From DATAOG01 sp963782885 (GTDB lineage Bacteria > Pseudomonadota > Alphaproteobacteria > Geminicoccales > Geminicoccaceae), in contig CAWALL010000016.1 in NCBI GenBank assembly GCA_963782885.1, positions 186,001-250,000 of the forward strand: DNA of 64,000 nt. Direction: 5' to 3'. A program made the translations under genes and the position numbers. The first letter of the stretch is position 1. Each line of letters opens with the position of its first letter. The notes beneath the pieces are model-generated. The model was not told the DNA's origin. It saw only the letters and a program-made list of their open reading frames with translations, and searched no databases. Below are positions 16,360 to 23,905 of the stretch, piece after piece.

Positions 16360-16620
16360 ATGACGGGCCGGCCTGCTCACGATCGGATGACGGTCGCATC
16401 CTTCCTGGACTGGGCGACCCGGCGTCCCGAAGGCGAGCGCTGGGAGTTGATCGAGGGCGAGCCCGTACCGGCGCGCGGCCCGACGCCCGCCCACGCCATG
16501 GCCGCCGAGTCGGTGACGCACGCTCGCATCAAGCGCCGCATCGACCATGCCTTCTATCTTGTGGAACGCCATCACCCGAGCAGGTGCCAGAGCGGCACGG
16601 CGACGAACCAGAGGACGTAG
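16360..16620 (+). pseudogene. Truncated Uma2-family (DUF820) nuclease-like gene
   Basis: The N-terminal 65 residues match Uma2-family putative restriction-endonuclease-fold proteins: MTVASFLDWATRRPEGERWELIEGEPV, then AHARIKRRI-type helix residues (THARIKRRIDHAFYLV). Family members are about 190 residues and carry the catalytic acidic residues in the second half, which is absent here. The frame ends at 16618-16620 inside the 3' end of the UbiA-fusion gene on the opposite strand, so the rest was removed by a rearrangement whose breakpoint is near 16560-16575. It is almost certainly non-functional. Confidence 0.75.
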
Positions 16621-18176
16621 GTCAGAGCGACCACCATCAGGCGATCGATTCGCTCTGCGCGCGGCTCGTGGCGCGCCTGCGAGGCGAGCAGGAACAAGAG
16701 CAGCGCGGCGTGCGGCAGGACGCCGTAGCCAATGCCGCCGAGCAGGGGCGCCAGCGCGGGCAGGCGCTCGAGGTTGAGGGCGACGCCGGCCGCCAGCACC
16801 GTGCAGAGGGCCGCGATCCCATAGGCCCCGCGAATGCCCGCGCGCACCGCGAGCGTGCGTTTGCCGACCGCACGGTCGGCGTCGTAGTCCGGCACGCCCG
16901 AGAGCGTGATGCCGGGCAGCACGGCGAGGAACAGCGGCAGGCTGAGGAGCCAGGGCAGGCCCACGGACCAGGCGCCGCCTTGGAAGATGAAGCCCGCGAC
17001 GATGACCCCGGTGCTGTGGGTCAGGCCGACGTCGAGCTCGCCCAGGCCCCGGTAGCAGAGCTTGGCGGGCGGCACCGTGTAGCCCAGCGCGAGTACGGTC
17101 ATCGCGGCGAGCAGCGGCAGCGCGCTGGCGCCCGAGGCGCCGGTGCCGGCGATCAGTCCGAGCGCCGAGAGCAGCGCCAGCGCGAGCGCGGCCGCCACGC
17201 CTTGGCGGACCTCGCGAAAGCTGAGCGCGCCGGTCGCGAGCACCCGCGAGCCGCCGGTGAACGGGCCAAAGTTGCGATTGAGCCGGTCGGTCTCGAAGTC
17301 GAACTGCTCGTTGGCGAGCACCGCCCCGACCTCGATGAAGAACAGGCAGAGCAGCCCCCACCAGAAGGCCGGGGCATCGATCGCGCCGGTGATCGTGACC
17401 GCCGCCAGGGCGCCGATCGTGTAGGCAAGCCAGGTCATCGGATAGAACTGCAGCCGGATCGCCTTGAGCCAGGTCGCAGCCTTGCGCCGCGCGCGCCTTG
17501 CGCTCGAGAACGGCCCGGCGTGCAGCCGGGCGCCCGCGGCCTCGGCGCTGCCGAGCCAGGCCCGCCGCTGCTCGGGGCGGGAACCCCTGACCGGGCCGAA
17601 ACGCAGGATCTGAGCCACCTCGATGCCGCAGAAGCCGAGGATCGCGCGCGCCATCGCCTTGTCGCCCGGGGCGCCGTAGATCCAGCGCCACACCCAGTTG
17701 GGCGTGTCGGTCGTGGTCAACAGCTCCGCAGTCTTGCCGCTCAGCAGGGGCAGGTAGCCGGTTCGGCCCGTCTCCTCGAACGCGAACCCGGGCGCCAGGA
17801 CCCGGTCGAGGAAGCCCTTGAGCAGCGCCGGCATCGTGCCCCACCAGGTCGGGTAGACGAACACCAGATGGTCCGCCCAGGCGATCAGGGCCGCCGCCCG
17901 CGCGAGGCCGGGCTCGACGCTCTGGTCCGCGAACACCCGGGTCCGGACGTGGGGATCGAACTCCAGCCCGGCGAGCTCCAGCAGCTCAACCTCCGCCCCC
18001 GCCCGCCTGGCGCCGGCCGCGTAGGCGACGGCGAGCCCGGCCGCCAGGCTCACCGGTCGCGGATGCCCGACCACGACCAGGACCTTGAGCGGCGCCCGCT
18101 CGCCGCGCCCGCGCGCCCGCGCCGCGCCGGGCGAGCCCCGGCCGAGGACCGGTCCCGTGAGCGCCTCGTCGTTCAC
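16572..18176 (-). CDS. Fusion protein: flavodoxin-like NAD(P)H:quinone oxidoreductase domain plus UbiA prenyltransferase
   Basis: A 534-residue single frame with two domains. Residues about 31-210 are a flavodoxin-like NAD(P)H dehydrogenase (quinone)/MdaB domain (KVLVVVGHPRP, VYPTWWGTMPALLKGFLDRVL, ELLTTTDTPNW). Residues about 240-534 are a UbiA-type membrane prenyltransferase with the first Mg site NEQFDFETD at 289-297 and the second, DYDAD followed by GKRTLAVR, at 430-434, within eight or nine hydrophobic segments. UbiA enzymes attach polyprenyl chains to quinone head groups, so a linked quinone reductase may act on the same substrate. GTG at 18176 follows GGAGG. No stop or restart separates the domains. 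Confidence 0.85.
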   Translation of the reverse strand: MNDEALTGPVLGRGSPGAARARGRGERAPLKVLVVVGHPRPVSLAAGLAVAYAAGARRAGAEVELLELAGLEFDPHVRTRVFADQSVEPGLARAAALIAWADHLVFVYPTWWGTMPALLKGFLDRVLAPGFAFEETGRTGYLPLLSGKTAELLTTTDTPNWVWRWIYGAPGDKAMARAILGFCGIEVAQILRFGPVRGSRPEQRRAWLGSAEAAGARLHAGPFSSARRARRKAATWLKAIRLQFYPMTWLAYTIGALAAVTITGAIDAPAFWWGLLCLFFIEVGAVLANEQFDFETDRLNRNFGPFTGGSRVLATGALSFREVRQGVAAALALALLSALGLIAGTGASGASALPLLAAMTVLALGYTVPPAKLCYRGLGELDVGLTHSTGVIVAGFIFQGGAWSVGLPWLLSLPLFLAVLPGITLSGVPDYDADRAVGKRTLAVRAGIRGAYGIAALCTVLAAGVALNLERLPALAPLLGGIGYGVLPHAALLLFLLASQARHEPRAERIDRLMVVALTYVLWFVAVPLWHLLG

Positions 18177-18267
18177 AATTCTGAGCCTCCCCGTGTGACC
18201 GCAGCCGGCGCCGCCTGGGCTCCGAACAGTCCGACGGCGCGAGCGTTCCCTCGAGCCGGGCCGGCCG

Positions 18268-18939
18268 TCAGGGAGCGCCGGGCGGATCGAACGAGGGCGC
18301 CGCCTCGGGGTCATCGGCGCGGGTGACGTAGGCATCCAGCTGGGGCGCGTATTCGGTCCAGAGCGCGCGCAGGGCCGCGATCGGCTGCTCCGCCCAGTCG
18401 ACCCGCAGGTCGACCACCGGCCAGGGCTGGCGAAGGGCGACCAGGACGCCGGCCGAGCGCACCGGGCTGGTCTCGCCGCCGGCCGCGAGGCCGGCCTCGA
18501 GGGCGCCGACCAGGCGTGCGGCGAACGGGCCGGACGCCGTCTCGAACGCCTCGGTCATCGCCGCCGGGAGGCCCGGATCTGCCAGCAGATTGCCGATCGC
18601 GATGCAGCCCCGGCCTTCGGCCGCGGCATGGATGCCGAGCGCCCTGGCGCCGCTGAAATGCGCCGTCCGTCCCCCAGCATCGACCGCCGCGAGCTGGCGC
18701 CACGCGATGTGCGCAGCCTCGCCGCGGATGCGCGTCAGGGTGTCGGCCGGCGAGAGGCCGTCGGCCATCAGCTCGAGCGCGCGCGGCCCGAGGCGCGGGT
18801 CAGTGACGTTCTGGGTCAGCGCGGCGCCGGTGCCCGCGCGCACGAACGCGCAGCGGCTGGCGACGCAGATCGAGGACGAGGTGATCGCGACGCCAAGCGC
18901 GCCGGTCTTTCGATCGAGGGCCGCGATCGAGAAGGTCAT
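18268..18939 (-). CDS. DUF1028 family protein (Ntn-hydrolase-like)
   Basis: A 223-residue protein of the DUF1028 family. These have an Ntn-hydrolase-like fold and unknown substrate. Typical blocks are MTFSIAALDRKTGALGVAITSS, the AGTGAALTQNVTDPRLGPRALELM segment, IAWRQLAAVDAGGRTAHFSG and GIHAAAEGRGCIAIGNLL. The start at 18939 overlaps the stop of the RidA gene by 4 bases. This pairing is common in amino-acid or imine-related operons, which supports a role in handling a reactive nitrogen intermediate. The exact reaction is unknown. Confidence 0.88.
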   Translation of the reverse strand: MTFSIAALDRKTGALGVAITSSSICVASRCAFVRAGTGAALTQNVTDPRLGPRALELMADGLSPADTLTRIRGEAAHIAWRQLAAVDAGGRTAHFSGARALGIHAAAEGRGCIAIGNLLADPGLPAAMTEAFETASGPFAARLVGALEAGLAAGGETSPVRSAGVLVALRQPWPVVDLRVDWAEQPIAALRALWTEYAPQLDAYVTRADDPEAAPSFDPPGAP

Positions 18940-19373
18940 GGCCGGGGCTCCACCTGCCGCTGATCGGGAATGACCGCGATCACGTCGATCTCGACCAGCC
19001 ATTCGGGGCGGGCGAGGGCGGTGACCACGAGCCCGGTCGAGGCCGGAAAGACGCCCTGGAGCCACCTGCCGACGGTCCGGTAGACCGGCTCGCGCCAGCG
19101 CGGGTCGGTCAGATAGATCGTGAGCTTGCAGACGTCCTCGAGGCGGGCGCCGGCTTCGGCGAGCAGCAGGGCGACGTTGGCCATGGCCTGCTCCGCCTGG
19201 CCCGCGGCGTCGCCGATCGCGACCGAGGCGCTCGAGCTCAGGTCCTGGCCGACCTGGCCACGTAGGAACACCAGCGTGCCGCGCGCCTTCACGACCTGGC
19301 AGAGGTCGTTGTCGAGCCGTTGCTCGGGGTAGCTGTCGCGCGTGTTGAATTTGCGCAGCCGCTCATGGCTCAT
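18936..19373 (-). CDS. RidA family protein (YjgF/Rid)
   Basis: A 145-residue member of the Rid family. RidA-type trimers hydrolyse enamine/imine intermediates formed by PLP enzymes and other amine chemistry. The sequence shows the family order: VVKARGTLVFLRGQVGQD, AIGDAAGQAEQAMANVALLL, LEDVCKLTIYLTDPRWREPVY and a C-terminal VVTALARPEWLVEIDVIAV, with the Arg of ARPEWLVEID in the position of the conserved active-site Arg. It leads a two-gene unit with the DUF1028 gene. The split nitrile hydratase operon lies 300 bases upstream on the same strand. Confidence 0.9.
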   Translation of the reverse strand: MSHERLRKFNTRDSYPEQRLDNDLCQVVKARGTLVFLRGQVGQDLSSSASVAIGDAAGQAEQAMANVALLLAEAGARLEDVCKLTIYLTDPRWREPVYRTVGRWLQGVFPASTGLVVTALARPEWLVEIDVIAVIPDQRQVEPRP

Positions 19374-19539
19374 GATGGGATGGTATTCCTTGACGGCTCG
19401 TTACAAGGATGTTATTCCTGCGAACGTCGCTACTCCGAGGTCGACACCTTTGAGACATGGTCTGGAAGACGCGGGCGTCGCTTTTGTCGTCGACGGCCAG
19501 AAATCCCCTGCTCCGTCACAAGCACAGGGATGTACACCT

Positions 19540-19668
19540 ATGATAAGCAACCGGCATCGCTCGTTTATCGAACAGCGGCAGAACGGCGACACAACTGACG
19601 AGGAATGGCTCCTGAAGGAGGATGAGCTTTTCAAGCATGGATATCTGCACGAGTATTGGTGGGAATAG
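19540..19668 (+). CDS. Possible small protein in a low-GC patch
   Basis: A 42-residue frame starting ATG at 19540 encodes a charged peptide with an acidic-aromatic end (DELFKHGYLHEYWWE). The whole 19374-19673 interval between the RidA and HpaB genes is noticeably lower in GC than its surroundings, which suggests foreign or decayed DNA. No family was recognised, no good ribosome site is visible, and the ORF could be a gene remnant. Confidence 0.25.
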   Translation: MISNRHRSFIEQRQNGDTTDEEWLLKEDELFKHGYLHEYWWE

Positions 19669-19673
19669 CCCTA

Positions 19674-21125
19674 TCAGCGGACGCGGTCGGAGAGGCCCGC
19701 GGCTTTCTGGACCAGATCGAGCGGGCGCTGCCAGTCGACGTTGGTGTAGACGGCGTTGAGGTGGGCGAACGGCGGCGACTGGGCGAACAGCTCGAAGGTC
19801 ACCCGGTGGCCGGCGTAGTCGGAATTGAGCAGGTCGCGCGCGAAGGCGAGGAGCTTGAAGCGATCCTCCGCGACCCAGGCCTCGTTGACGTTGTAGAACT
19901 TGTCCAGCCAGGGTCCGGTGTCCGGGCTCTGGAAGCTCGCCCAGTCCGGGGTCAGGCAGATCTGACCGCCGCACAGCTCGCGCGTGATGTGCATCATCGC
20001 CGGCAGCTCCGAGCAGGCGCGCACCCGCCCGGTATAGAGCAGCGCCTGGTTCGGCATCAGCAGGCCGGCCGGGCTCGGCTCGGCCGCCGTGATCGCGGCG
20101 CTCAGGTGGGCGTTGATGGTTTCCCGGTAACAGGCGAGCTGGGCGAGCTTTTCCCGAACGGCCGGCTGCTTCTCGAGGCCGGTCTGGCGGAGGTTGAACA
20201 GCGCCGTGCCGATCATCAGCTCGGCCAGCCGTTGGATCCGTTGGACGAACGGGAAGGCGCTGTAGCGGTGCAGGCAGGAGCGGATGAAGCTCGCGGCCCG
20301 GGTGTGCCGGTAGAACAGCACGTCCTCCCACGGGATCAGCACGTCGTCGAACACGAGCAGCGTGTCGACCTCGTCGAAGCGGTTGGCGATCGGGTAATCG
20401 ACCGCCGCCCGCCTGCCGGCGAAGCCGGCGCGGCAGATGTGCTTGAGGCCTTGCGCGTTCATCGGCACGACGAAGCCGACCGCGTAGTCCGAAAGCTCGG
20501 CATCGCCCCAGTTCGCGATCGTCGGCTTGACGAACGCCTGATGGGCATAGGCGGCGGCGGTCTCGTACTTGGCGCCGCGGACCACGATCCCGGCGTCGGT
20601 CTCGCGGACCGCGTGCAGCAGCATGTCCGGGTCCTGATCCTGCGGCCGCTTCGAGCGATCGCCCTTGGGATCGGTGTTGGCCGAGACGTGGAACACGTCG
20701 CCCTGCTCGACCCGCCGGACGTGCCGGCGGATGTTGTCGGCGAACCGGGGATCGACCTCGTTGAGCACTTCCTGGCCGTCGAACAGCGACCAGAGTTCGC
20801 CCACCGTCTCGTCGCCGACCCGGATGACCACGCCCGCCAGCTCGTCGAGGGTCGCCTCGACCGCCGTGCGCTTGGCCTGCCAGTCGGCGATCGTGCACGG
20901 CAGCTGGTGCGCGATCAGGCGGCGCTCGCCGCTGTCCGGCTCGGCGTAGGTCAAAATCCCGCTCAGCCCCGGCTCGTGCGCGAGATCGTAAATCCGGGCG
21001 CGAGCGTCGACGATCGGCCTGAACGCCGGATGGCTCGGGACGTCCTCGACGCGCTCGCCCTCGATCCAGACCGCGCGGCCGTCTCTGAGGCTCGCCCGGT
21101 AGTCGTCGCCGGTGCGGAGCGTCAC
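19674..21125 (-). CDS. HpaB-family flavin-dependent monooxygenase (4-hydroxyphenylacetate 3-hydroxylase type)
   Basis: A 483-residue homologue of the large oxygenase of two-component FADH2-dependent phenol hydroxylases. N-terminal RTGDDYRASLRDGRAVWIEGERV, the VHVSANTDPKGDRSK-like segment (FHVSANTDPKGDRSKRPQDQDPD), central VDYPIANRFDEVDTLLVFDDVLIPWEDV and C-terminal FNVNEAWVAEDRFKLLAFARDLLNSDYAGH all match the family. A separate flavin reductase is needed, and none is encoded nearby. The ATG overlaps the stop of the nitrile hydratase alpha gene, so the enzyme belongs to that operon. The substrate is likely a product or precursor of the hydratase. Confidence 0.87.
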   Translation of the reverse strand: MTLRTGDDYRASLRDGRAVWIEGERVEDVPSHPAFRPIVDARARIYDLAHEPGLSGILTYAEPDSGERRLIAHQLPCTIADWQAKRTAVEATLDELAGVVIRVGDETVGELWSLFDGQEVLNEVDPRFADNIRRHVRRVEQGDVFHVSANTDPKGDRSKRPQDQDPDMLLHAVRETDAGIVVRGAKYETAAAYAHQAFVKPTIANWGDAELSDYAVGFVVPMNAQGLKHICRAGFAGRRAAVDYPIANRFDEVDTLLVFDDVLIPWEDVLFYRHTRAASFIRSCLHRYSAFPFVQRIQRLAELMIGTALFNLRQTGLEKQPAVREKLAQLACYRETINAHLSAAITAAEPSPAGLLMPNQALLYTGRVRACSELPAMMHITRELCGGQICLTPDWASFQSPDTGPWLDKFYNVNEAWVAEDRFKLLAFARDLLNSDYAGHRVTFELFAQSPPFAHLNAVYTNVDWQRPLDLVQKAAGLSDRVR

Positions 21126-21772
21126 GGCCGCGATGCCTCGGGGACCGCGGTGCCGATCATGCAGTCGCGGGTGACCAGCGCCGCCAGCTCGGCCTCGCTG
21201 AGGCTACCGGTGCCCGCAGGCCGCATCGGCAGCACCAGGTAGCGCAGGTCGGCGGTGCTGTCGTGGACCCGGATCTCGACCTCCTCCGGGATCTGCGTCC
21301 CGAACTCGGCCAGCACCGCGCGCGGCTCGCGGATCGCCCGCGAGCGGTAGGCGCGCGCCTTGTACCAGTCGGGCGGCAGGCCGAGCAGGCCGCGCGGATA
21401 GCAGGAGCAGAGCGTGCAGATGACGAGGTTGTGCAGCTGAGGCGTATTCTCGAGCGCCCGGATCGGGATCTCGCCCACGTCCAGCCCGACCTCCTTGGCG
21501 GCGGCGTTGACGTCCTCGAGCAGGCGCGCCTTGAACGCTTGGTCGAGCCAGGCGCGGGCGACCAGCCTGCCGCCGTCGGCCGGCGAGCGGGCATCGATCG
21601 CCTCGAGCGTCCGGCGCAGATCGGCGGCCTCGAACACGCCCTGCTCGATCAGGAGCTCGCCGACCGCCTCGGCCAGCAGCTGGTAATAGTCGTAGGGCTG
21701 GTCCTCGAGGTCCGGCTGCTGCGGATGGGGCGGGTGCCGGTGCGCATGGCCGTGATCCGGATGAGCCGTCAT
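21122..21772 (-). CDS. Nitrile hydratase alpha subunit-like / thiocyanate hydrolase gamma-like metalloprotein
   Basis: A 216-residue homologue of the catalytic subunit of nitrile hydratases and thiocyanate hydrolase. The claw metal motif C-T-L-C-S-C is at residues 119-124, within LVICTLCSCYPRGLLGLPPDWYK; Thr in this motif marks the cobalt type. The helix AWLDQAFKARLLEDVNAA and the C-terminal REPRAVLAEFGTQIPEEVEIRVHDS block are standard. The first 17 residues hold six His, a possible metal-storage or metal-loading segment. Both ends overlap neighbouring genes by 4 bases. Confidence 0.9.
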   Translation of the reverse strand: MTAHPDHGHAHRHPPHPQQPDLEDQPYDYYQLLAEAVGELLIEQGVFEAADLRRTLEAIDARSPADGGRLVARAWLDQAFKARLLEDVNAAAKEVGLDVGEIPIRALENTPQLHNLVICTLCSCYPRGLLGLPPDWYKARAYRSRAIREPRAVLAEFGTQIPEEVEIRVHDSTADLRYLVLPMRPAGTGSLSEAELAALVTRDCMIGTAVPEASRP

Positions 21773-22068
21773 GGTCCGGCCTCCTCGACCGGCTCGAGCC
21801 AGTGCTCCAGGATGTCGACGACCGCGCTGTCCGCGCCCGCACCGCGGTAGTCCGGCCAGAGCTCGCGCTGGGCAAAGCGCACGCGGTAGAGCGCCCGCCG
21901 CGGCAGGCCGTCCCGGCCGTAGGCCAGCTCCTCGGAATTGGCGAAGTGGCCGGCGACCGCCTCAACCACGCCGTGCTTGCCGCGGGTAAAGTAGGGCGTG
22001 CGGACGTGGCCCGGCGGATAGGCGCACCGCACCCGCACCCGCTGCCCGACGGCGAACGCGTCGCTCAT
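21769..22068 (-). CDS. Nitrile hydratase beta subunit C-terminal domain as a separate protein (thiocyanate hydrolase alpha-like)
   Basis: A 99-residue SH3-like barrel protein matching only the C-terminal half of nitrile hydratase beta subunits: FAVGQRVRVRCAYPPGHVRTPYFTRGK, a GVVEAVAGHF strand, ALYRVRFAQRELWPD and VVDILEHWLEP. In ordinary nitrile hydratases this is the end of one longer beta chain; here it has its own start codon, overlapping the stop of the N-terminal-domain gene. Thiocyanate hydrolase and toyocamycin nitrile hydratase are known to be split in this way. Confidence 0.88.
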   Translation of the reverse strand: MSDAFAVGQRVRVRCAYPPGHVRTPYFTRGKHGVVEAVAGHFANSEELAYGRDGLPRRALYRVRFAQRELWPDYRGAGADSAVVDILEHWLEPVEEAGP

Positions 22069-22400
22069 GATGGCCGGCTCCCCGGCCGGCCCTCGGCGCG
22101 CCAGCGAGTCTCGACCTCGGCGAGCTTGCGGCCGAGGTCGTCGACCTTGAGGACGCCCTTCTCGAGCAGGTTCTCGGTGATCGAGGCGATCCAGCGCTGA
22201 TAATAGCTGAGCTCGTCGTAGGCGCCGGGGCCAAGCCCCTCGATCCCGCGCCGCAGCTCGTCGGTGGTCATGAGCCGGCATCTGGGCCCGGTGAGCAGCC
22301 GCAAAATGGCGTCGACCCGCTTCTCCCAGAGCGCGTAGTCGTGCTCGCTCCGCTCCACCGGCCCCGCCGGCTCGCCGCCCATGTCGTGATGCCGCCGCAT
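22065..22400 (-). CDS. Nitrile hydratase beta subunit N-terminal domain as a separate protein (thiocyanate hydrolase beta-like)
   Basis: A 111-residue protein matching the N-terminal helical half of nitrile hydratase beta: HHDMGGEPAGPVERSEHDYALWEKRVDAI, then GPGAYDELSYYQRWIASI and TENLLEKGVL. It is the first gene of the operon. The start at 22400 fits the conserved HDxGG beginning; a GTG- or ATG-based extension upstream to 22454 has no family support. Cobalt chaperone genes that usually accompany such enzymes are not adjacent, though the chaperones themselves are homologous to this domain. Confidence 0.86.
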   Translation of the reverse strand: MRRHHDMGGEPAGPVERSEHDYALWEKRVDAILRLLTGPRCRLMTTDELRRGIEGLGPGAYDELSYYQRWIASITENLLEKGVLKVDDLGRKLAEVETRWRAEGRPGSRPS

Positions 22401-22598
22401 CCCGCCCGCTCCACTCCGCTCCGGACCACTATCGCCCGCCGGCGCGGCGACCACAAGAGCCGCCGCAGCCGCTCACGCGGCGTCCTGGCGTCGGCAGCGC
22501 TGCCCGCTCGGACGCCGCCAGGCGGTCGTCGGCAACCGGGGAAATCGATCGCGGCGCGATGCGCCGAGCGGCCGCGAGCCCGCCGATCGCGCGGCGCC

Positions 22599-23441
22599 TC
22601 AGTGCGACATCAGCACTGGCACGGTCATTTCGGCGAGGATCGTCCGGGTCACGCCGCCGAGCACGTACTCGCGCAGGCGCGAATGGCCGTAGGCGCCCAT
22701 GACCAGCAGGTCGCCGCCCTCGTTGGCGAGCTGTGAGAGGATCGTGTTGGCGACGTCGATGTCGCGGGACACGACCCGCTCGACTTCGATCTTGATGTCG
22801 TGGCGGGCGAGGTGCAGGCCGATGTCGGCGCCCGGCTCCTCGCCGTGGCCGAACGGGTCCTGGCGCGGGTTGATCGTGACCACGCTGACGCTCGAGGCCC
22901 GCTCGAGCAACGGCAGCGCGTCGTTGACCGCGCGCGCGGCCTCGCGCGAGGCGTCCCAGGCGATCACCACCCGATCGCCGAGGCTCGCGGCCGGACCGAT
23001 GTAGGGGATCACCAGCGCCGGCCGGCCGCAGCCGAGGATCACCTGTTCCGGCAGGTAGCGCGGGCCGGTCACCGGATCGTCCGGATCGATCTGGCCGAGG
23101 ATCACCAGATCGGCATAGCGGGCGTTGGTCGCCAGCGCGTCCGCGACCTCGGTGTAGAGCACGCGGTCGACCCGGGCCTCGAAGGTGATCTGGTTGCGCT
23201 CGGCGACCGCCGCGAAGCGGGCCAGCGCCGCGTCGGCGCGCGCGCGCATCTCCTGCTGCAGGGCGGTCAGCAGCTCTGCCGGCAGATACCCCTGGGCGAA
23301 GGTCGCGGGCGAAGCCTCGGCGATGATGTAGACGCCGGTCAGGTGGGCGCCGTGCGCCGCCGCCAGGTCGACCGCGGCCTCGATCCGCTTGGCGCAGCCT
23401 CTGGTGTCATCGACTTGGACCAGCAGGTTCCTGTAGGCCAT
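22599..23441 (-). CDS. Tandem-domain universal stress protein
   Basis: A 280-residue protein with two UspA domains. The first runs over residues 1-150 (YRNLLVQVDDTRGCAKRIEAAVDLA) and ends with a diverged nucleotide loop; the second (RVVIAWDASREAARAVNDALPLL to the end) keeps the ATP-binding pattern MGAYGHSRLREYVLGGVTRTIL. Such proteins act in survival under stress or low oxygen. AAGGAG lies 9 bases before the ATG at 23441. A perfect FNR/FixK-type box is 244 bases upstream, which suggests induction when oxygen falls. The gene stands alone, 198 bases after the nitrile hydratase operon promoter region. Confidence 0.9.
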   Translation of the reverse strand: MAYRNLLVQVDDTRGCAKRIEAAVDLAAAHGAHLTGVYIIAEASPATFAQGYLPAELLTALQQEMRARADAALARFAAVAERNQITFEARVDRVLYTEVADALATNARYADLVILGQIDPDDPVTGPRYLPEQVILGCGRPALVIPYIGPAASLGDRVVIAWDASREAARAVNDALPLLERASSVSVVTINPRQDPFGHGEEPGADIGLHLARHDIKIEVERVVSRDIDVANTILSQLANEGGDLLVMGAYGHSRLREYVLGGVTRTILAEMTVPVLMSH

Positions 23442-23904
23442 CGTGCTCCACTCCTTGGTTGCACACGCCGCGGTCTCGGTCCGGCCAGAGCGCCCGGGTC
23501 GAGCGCGGCAGGGTGTTCTTGACGTCCTCGATCCCGCCGGCGCCGACGCGCAGGCCGAACACCGCGCGAACCGCCGGCTGCCGCTGCCGCCGCCTTCCTC
23601 GAGCACGTCGGACCAAGGCGCGGAACCCGCGTTTCGAGCCTCTGTCCGTCTAGCCGACCGTAAGCGGCTGGCGCCCGCATCTCGTTGATCTGGATCAACG
23701 CTTCGGTGGCAAGAAGGCGGCACCCGACCGGTCCATCCTCGGGCAGGGAGCCGCGAACTCGAGGTGGCACCGTCGCGGGACGGTGCCAGGACCTGCCGAT
23801 TACTCCCTTGCGTCGTGTCCGCTCGAACCGATATAGGGGCGCCCGAACGGCTGCGGTCCGAGACTGCTCGTCGCTCGAACGACCTCCATAGAGCGCCACA
23901 ATGC
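23442..23904. other. Divergent intergenic region containing an anaerobox
   Basis: These 463 bases separate the universal stress protein gene (minus) from the SGNH hydrolase gene (plus). Apart from the TTGAT-N4-ATCAA box at 23685-23698 nothing was recognised. Short open frames here have no protein-like features. Confidence 0.5.
23685..23698. promoter_or_regulatory. FNR/FixK-type anaerobox (TTGAT-N4-ATCAA)
   Basis: TTGATCTGGATCAA is a perfect match to the consensus bound by FNR, FixK, Anr and Dnr regulators, and the symmetry extends one or two bases each side. The nearest genes are the universal stress protein (start 244 bases away, minus strand) and the SGNH hydrolase (start about 210 bases away, plus strand). 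Universal stress proteins are classic members of such regulons in proteobacteria, so that gene is the likelier target. Confidence 0.7.
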
Positions 23905-23905
23905 G

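Noticed and set aside
23443..23688. Short plus-strand gene upstream of the universal stress protein
   Set aside because: Residue composition is atypical, no ribosome site is visible, and the region is better explained as a promoter region with the FNR-type box.
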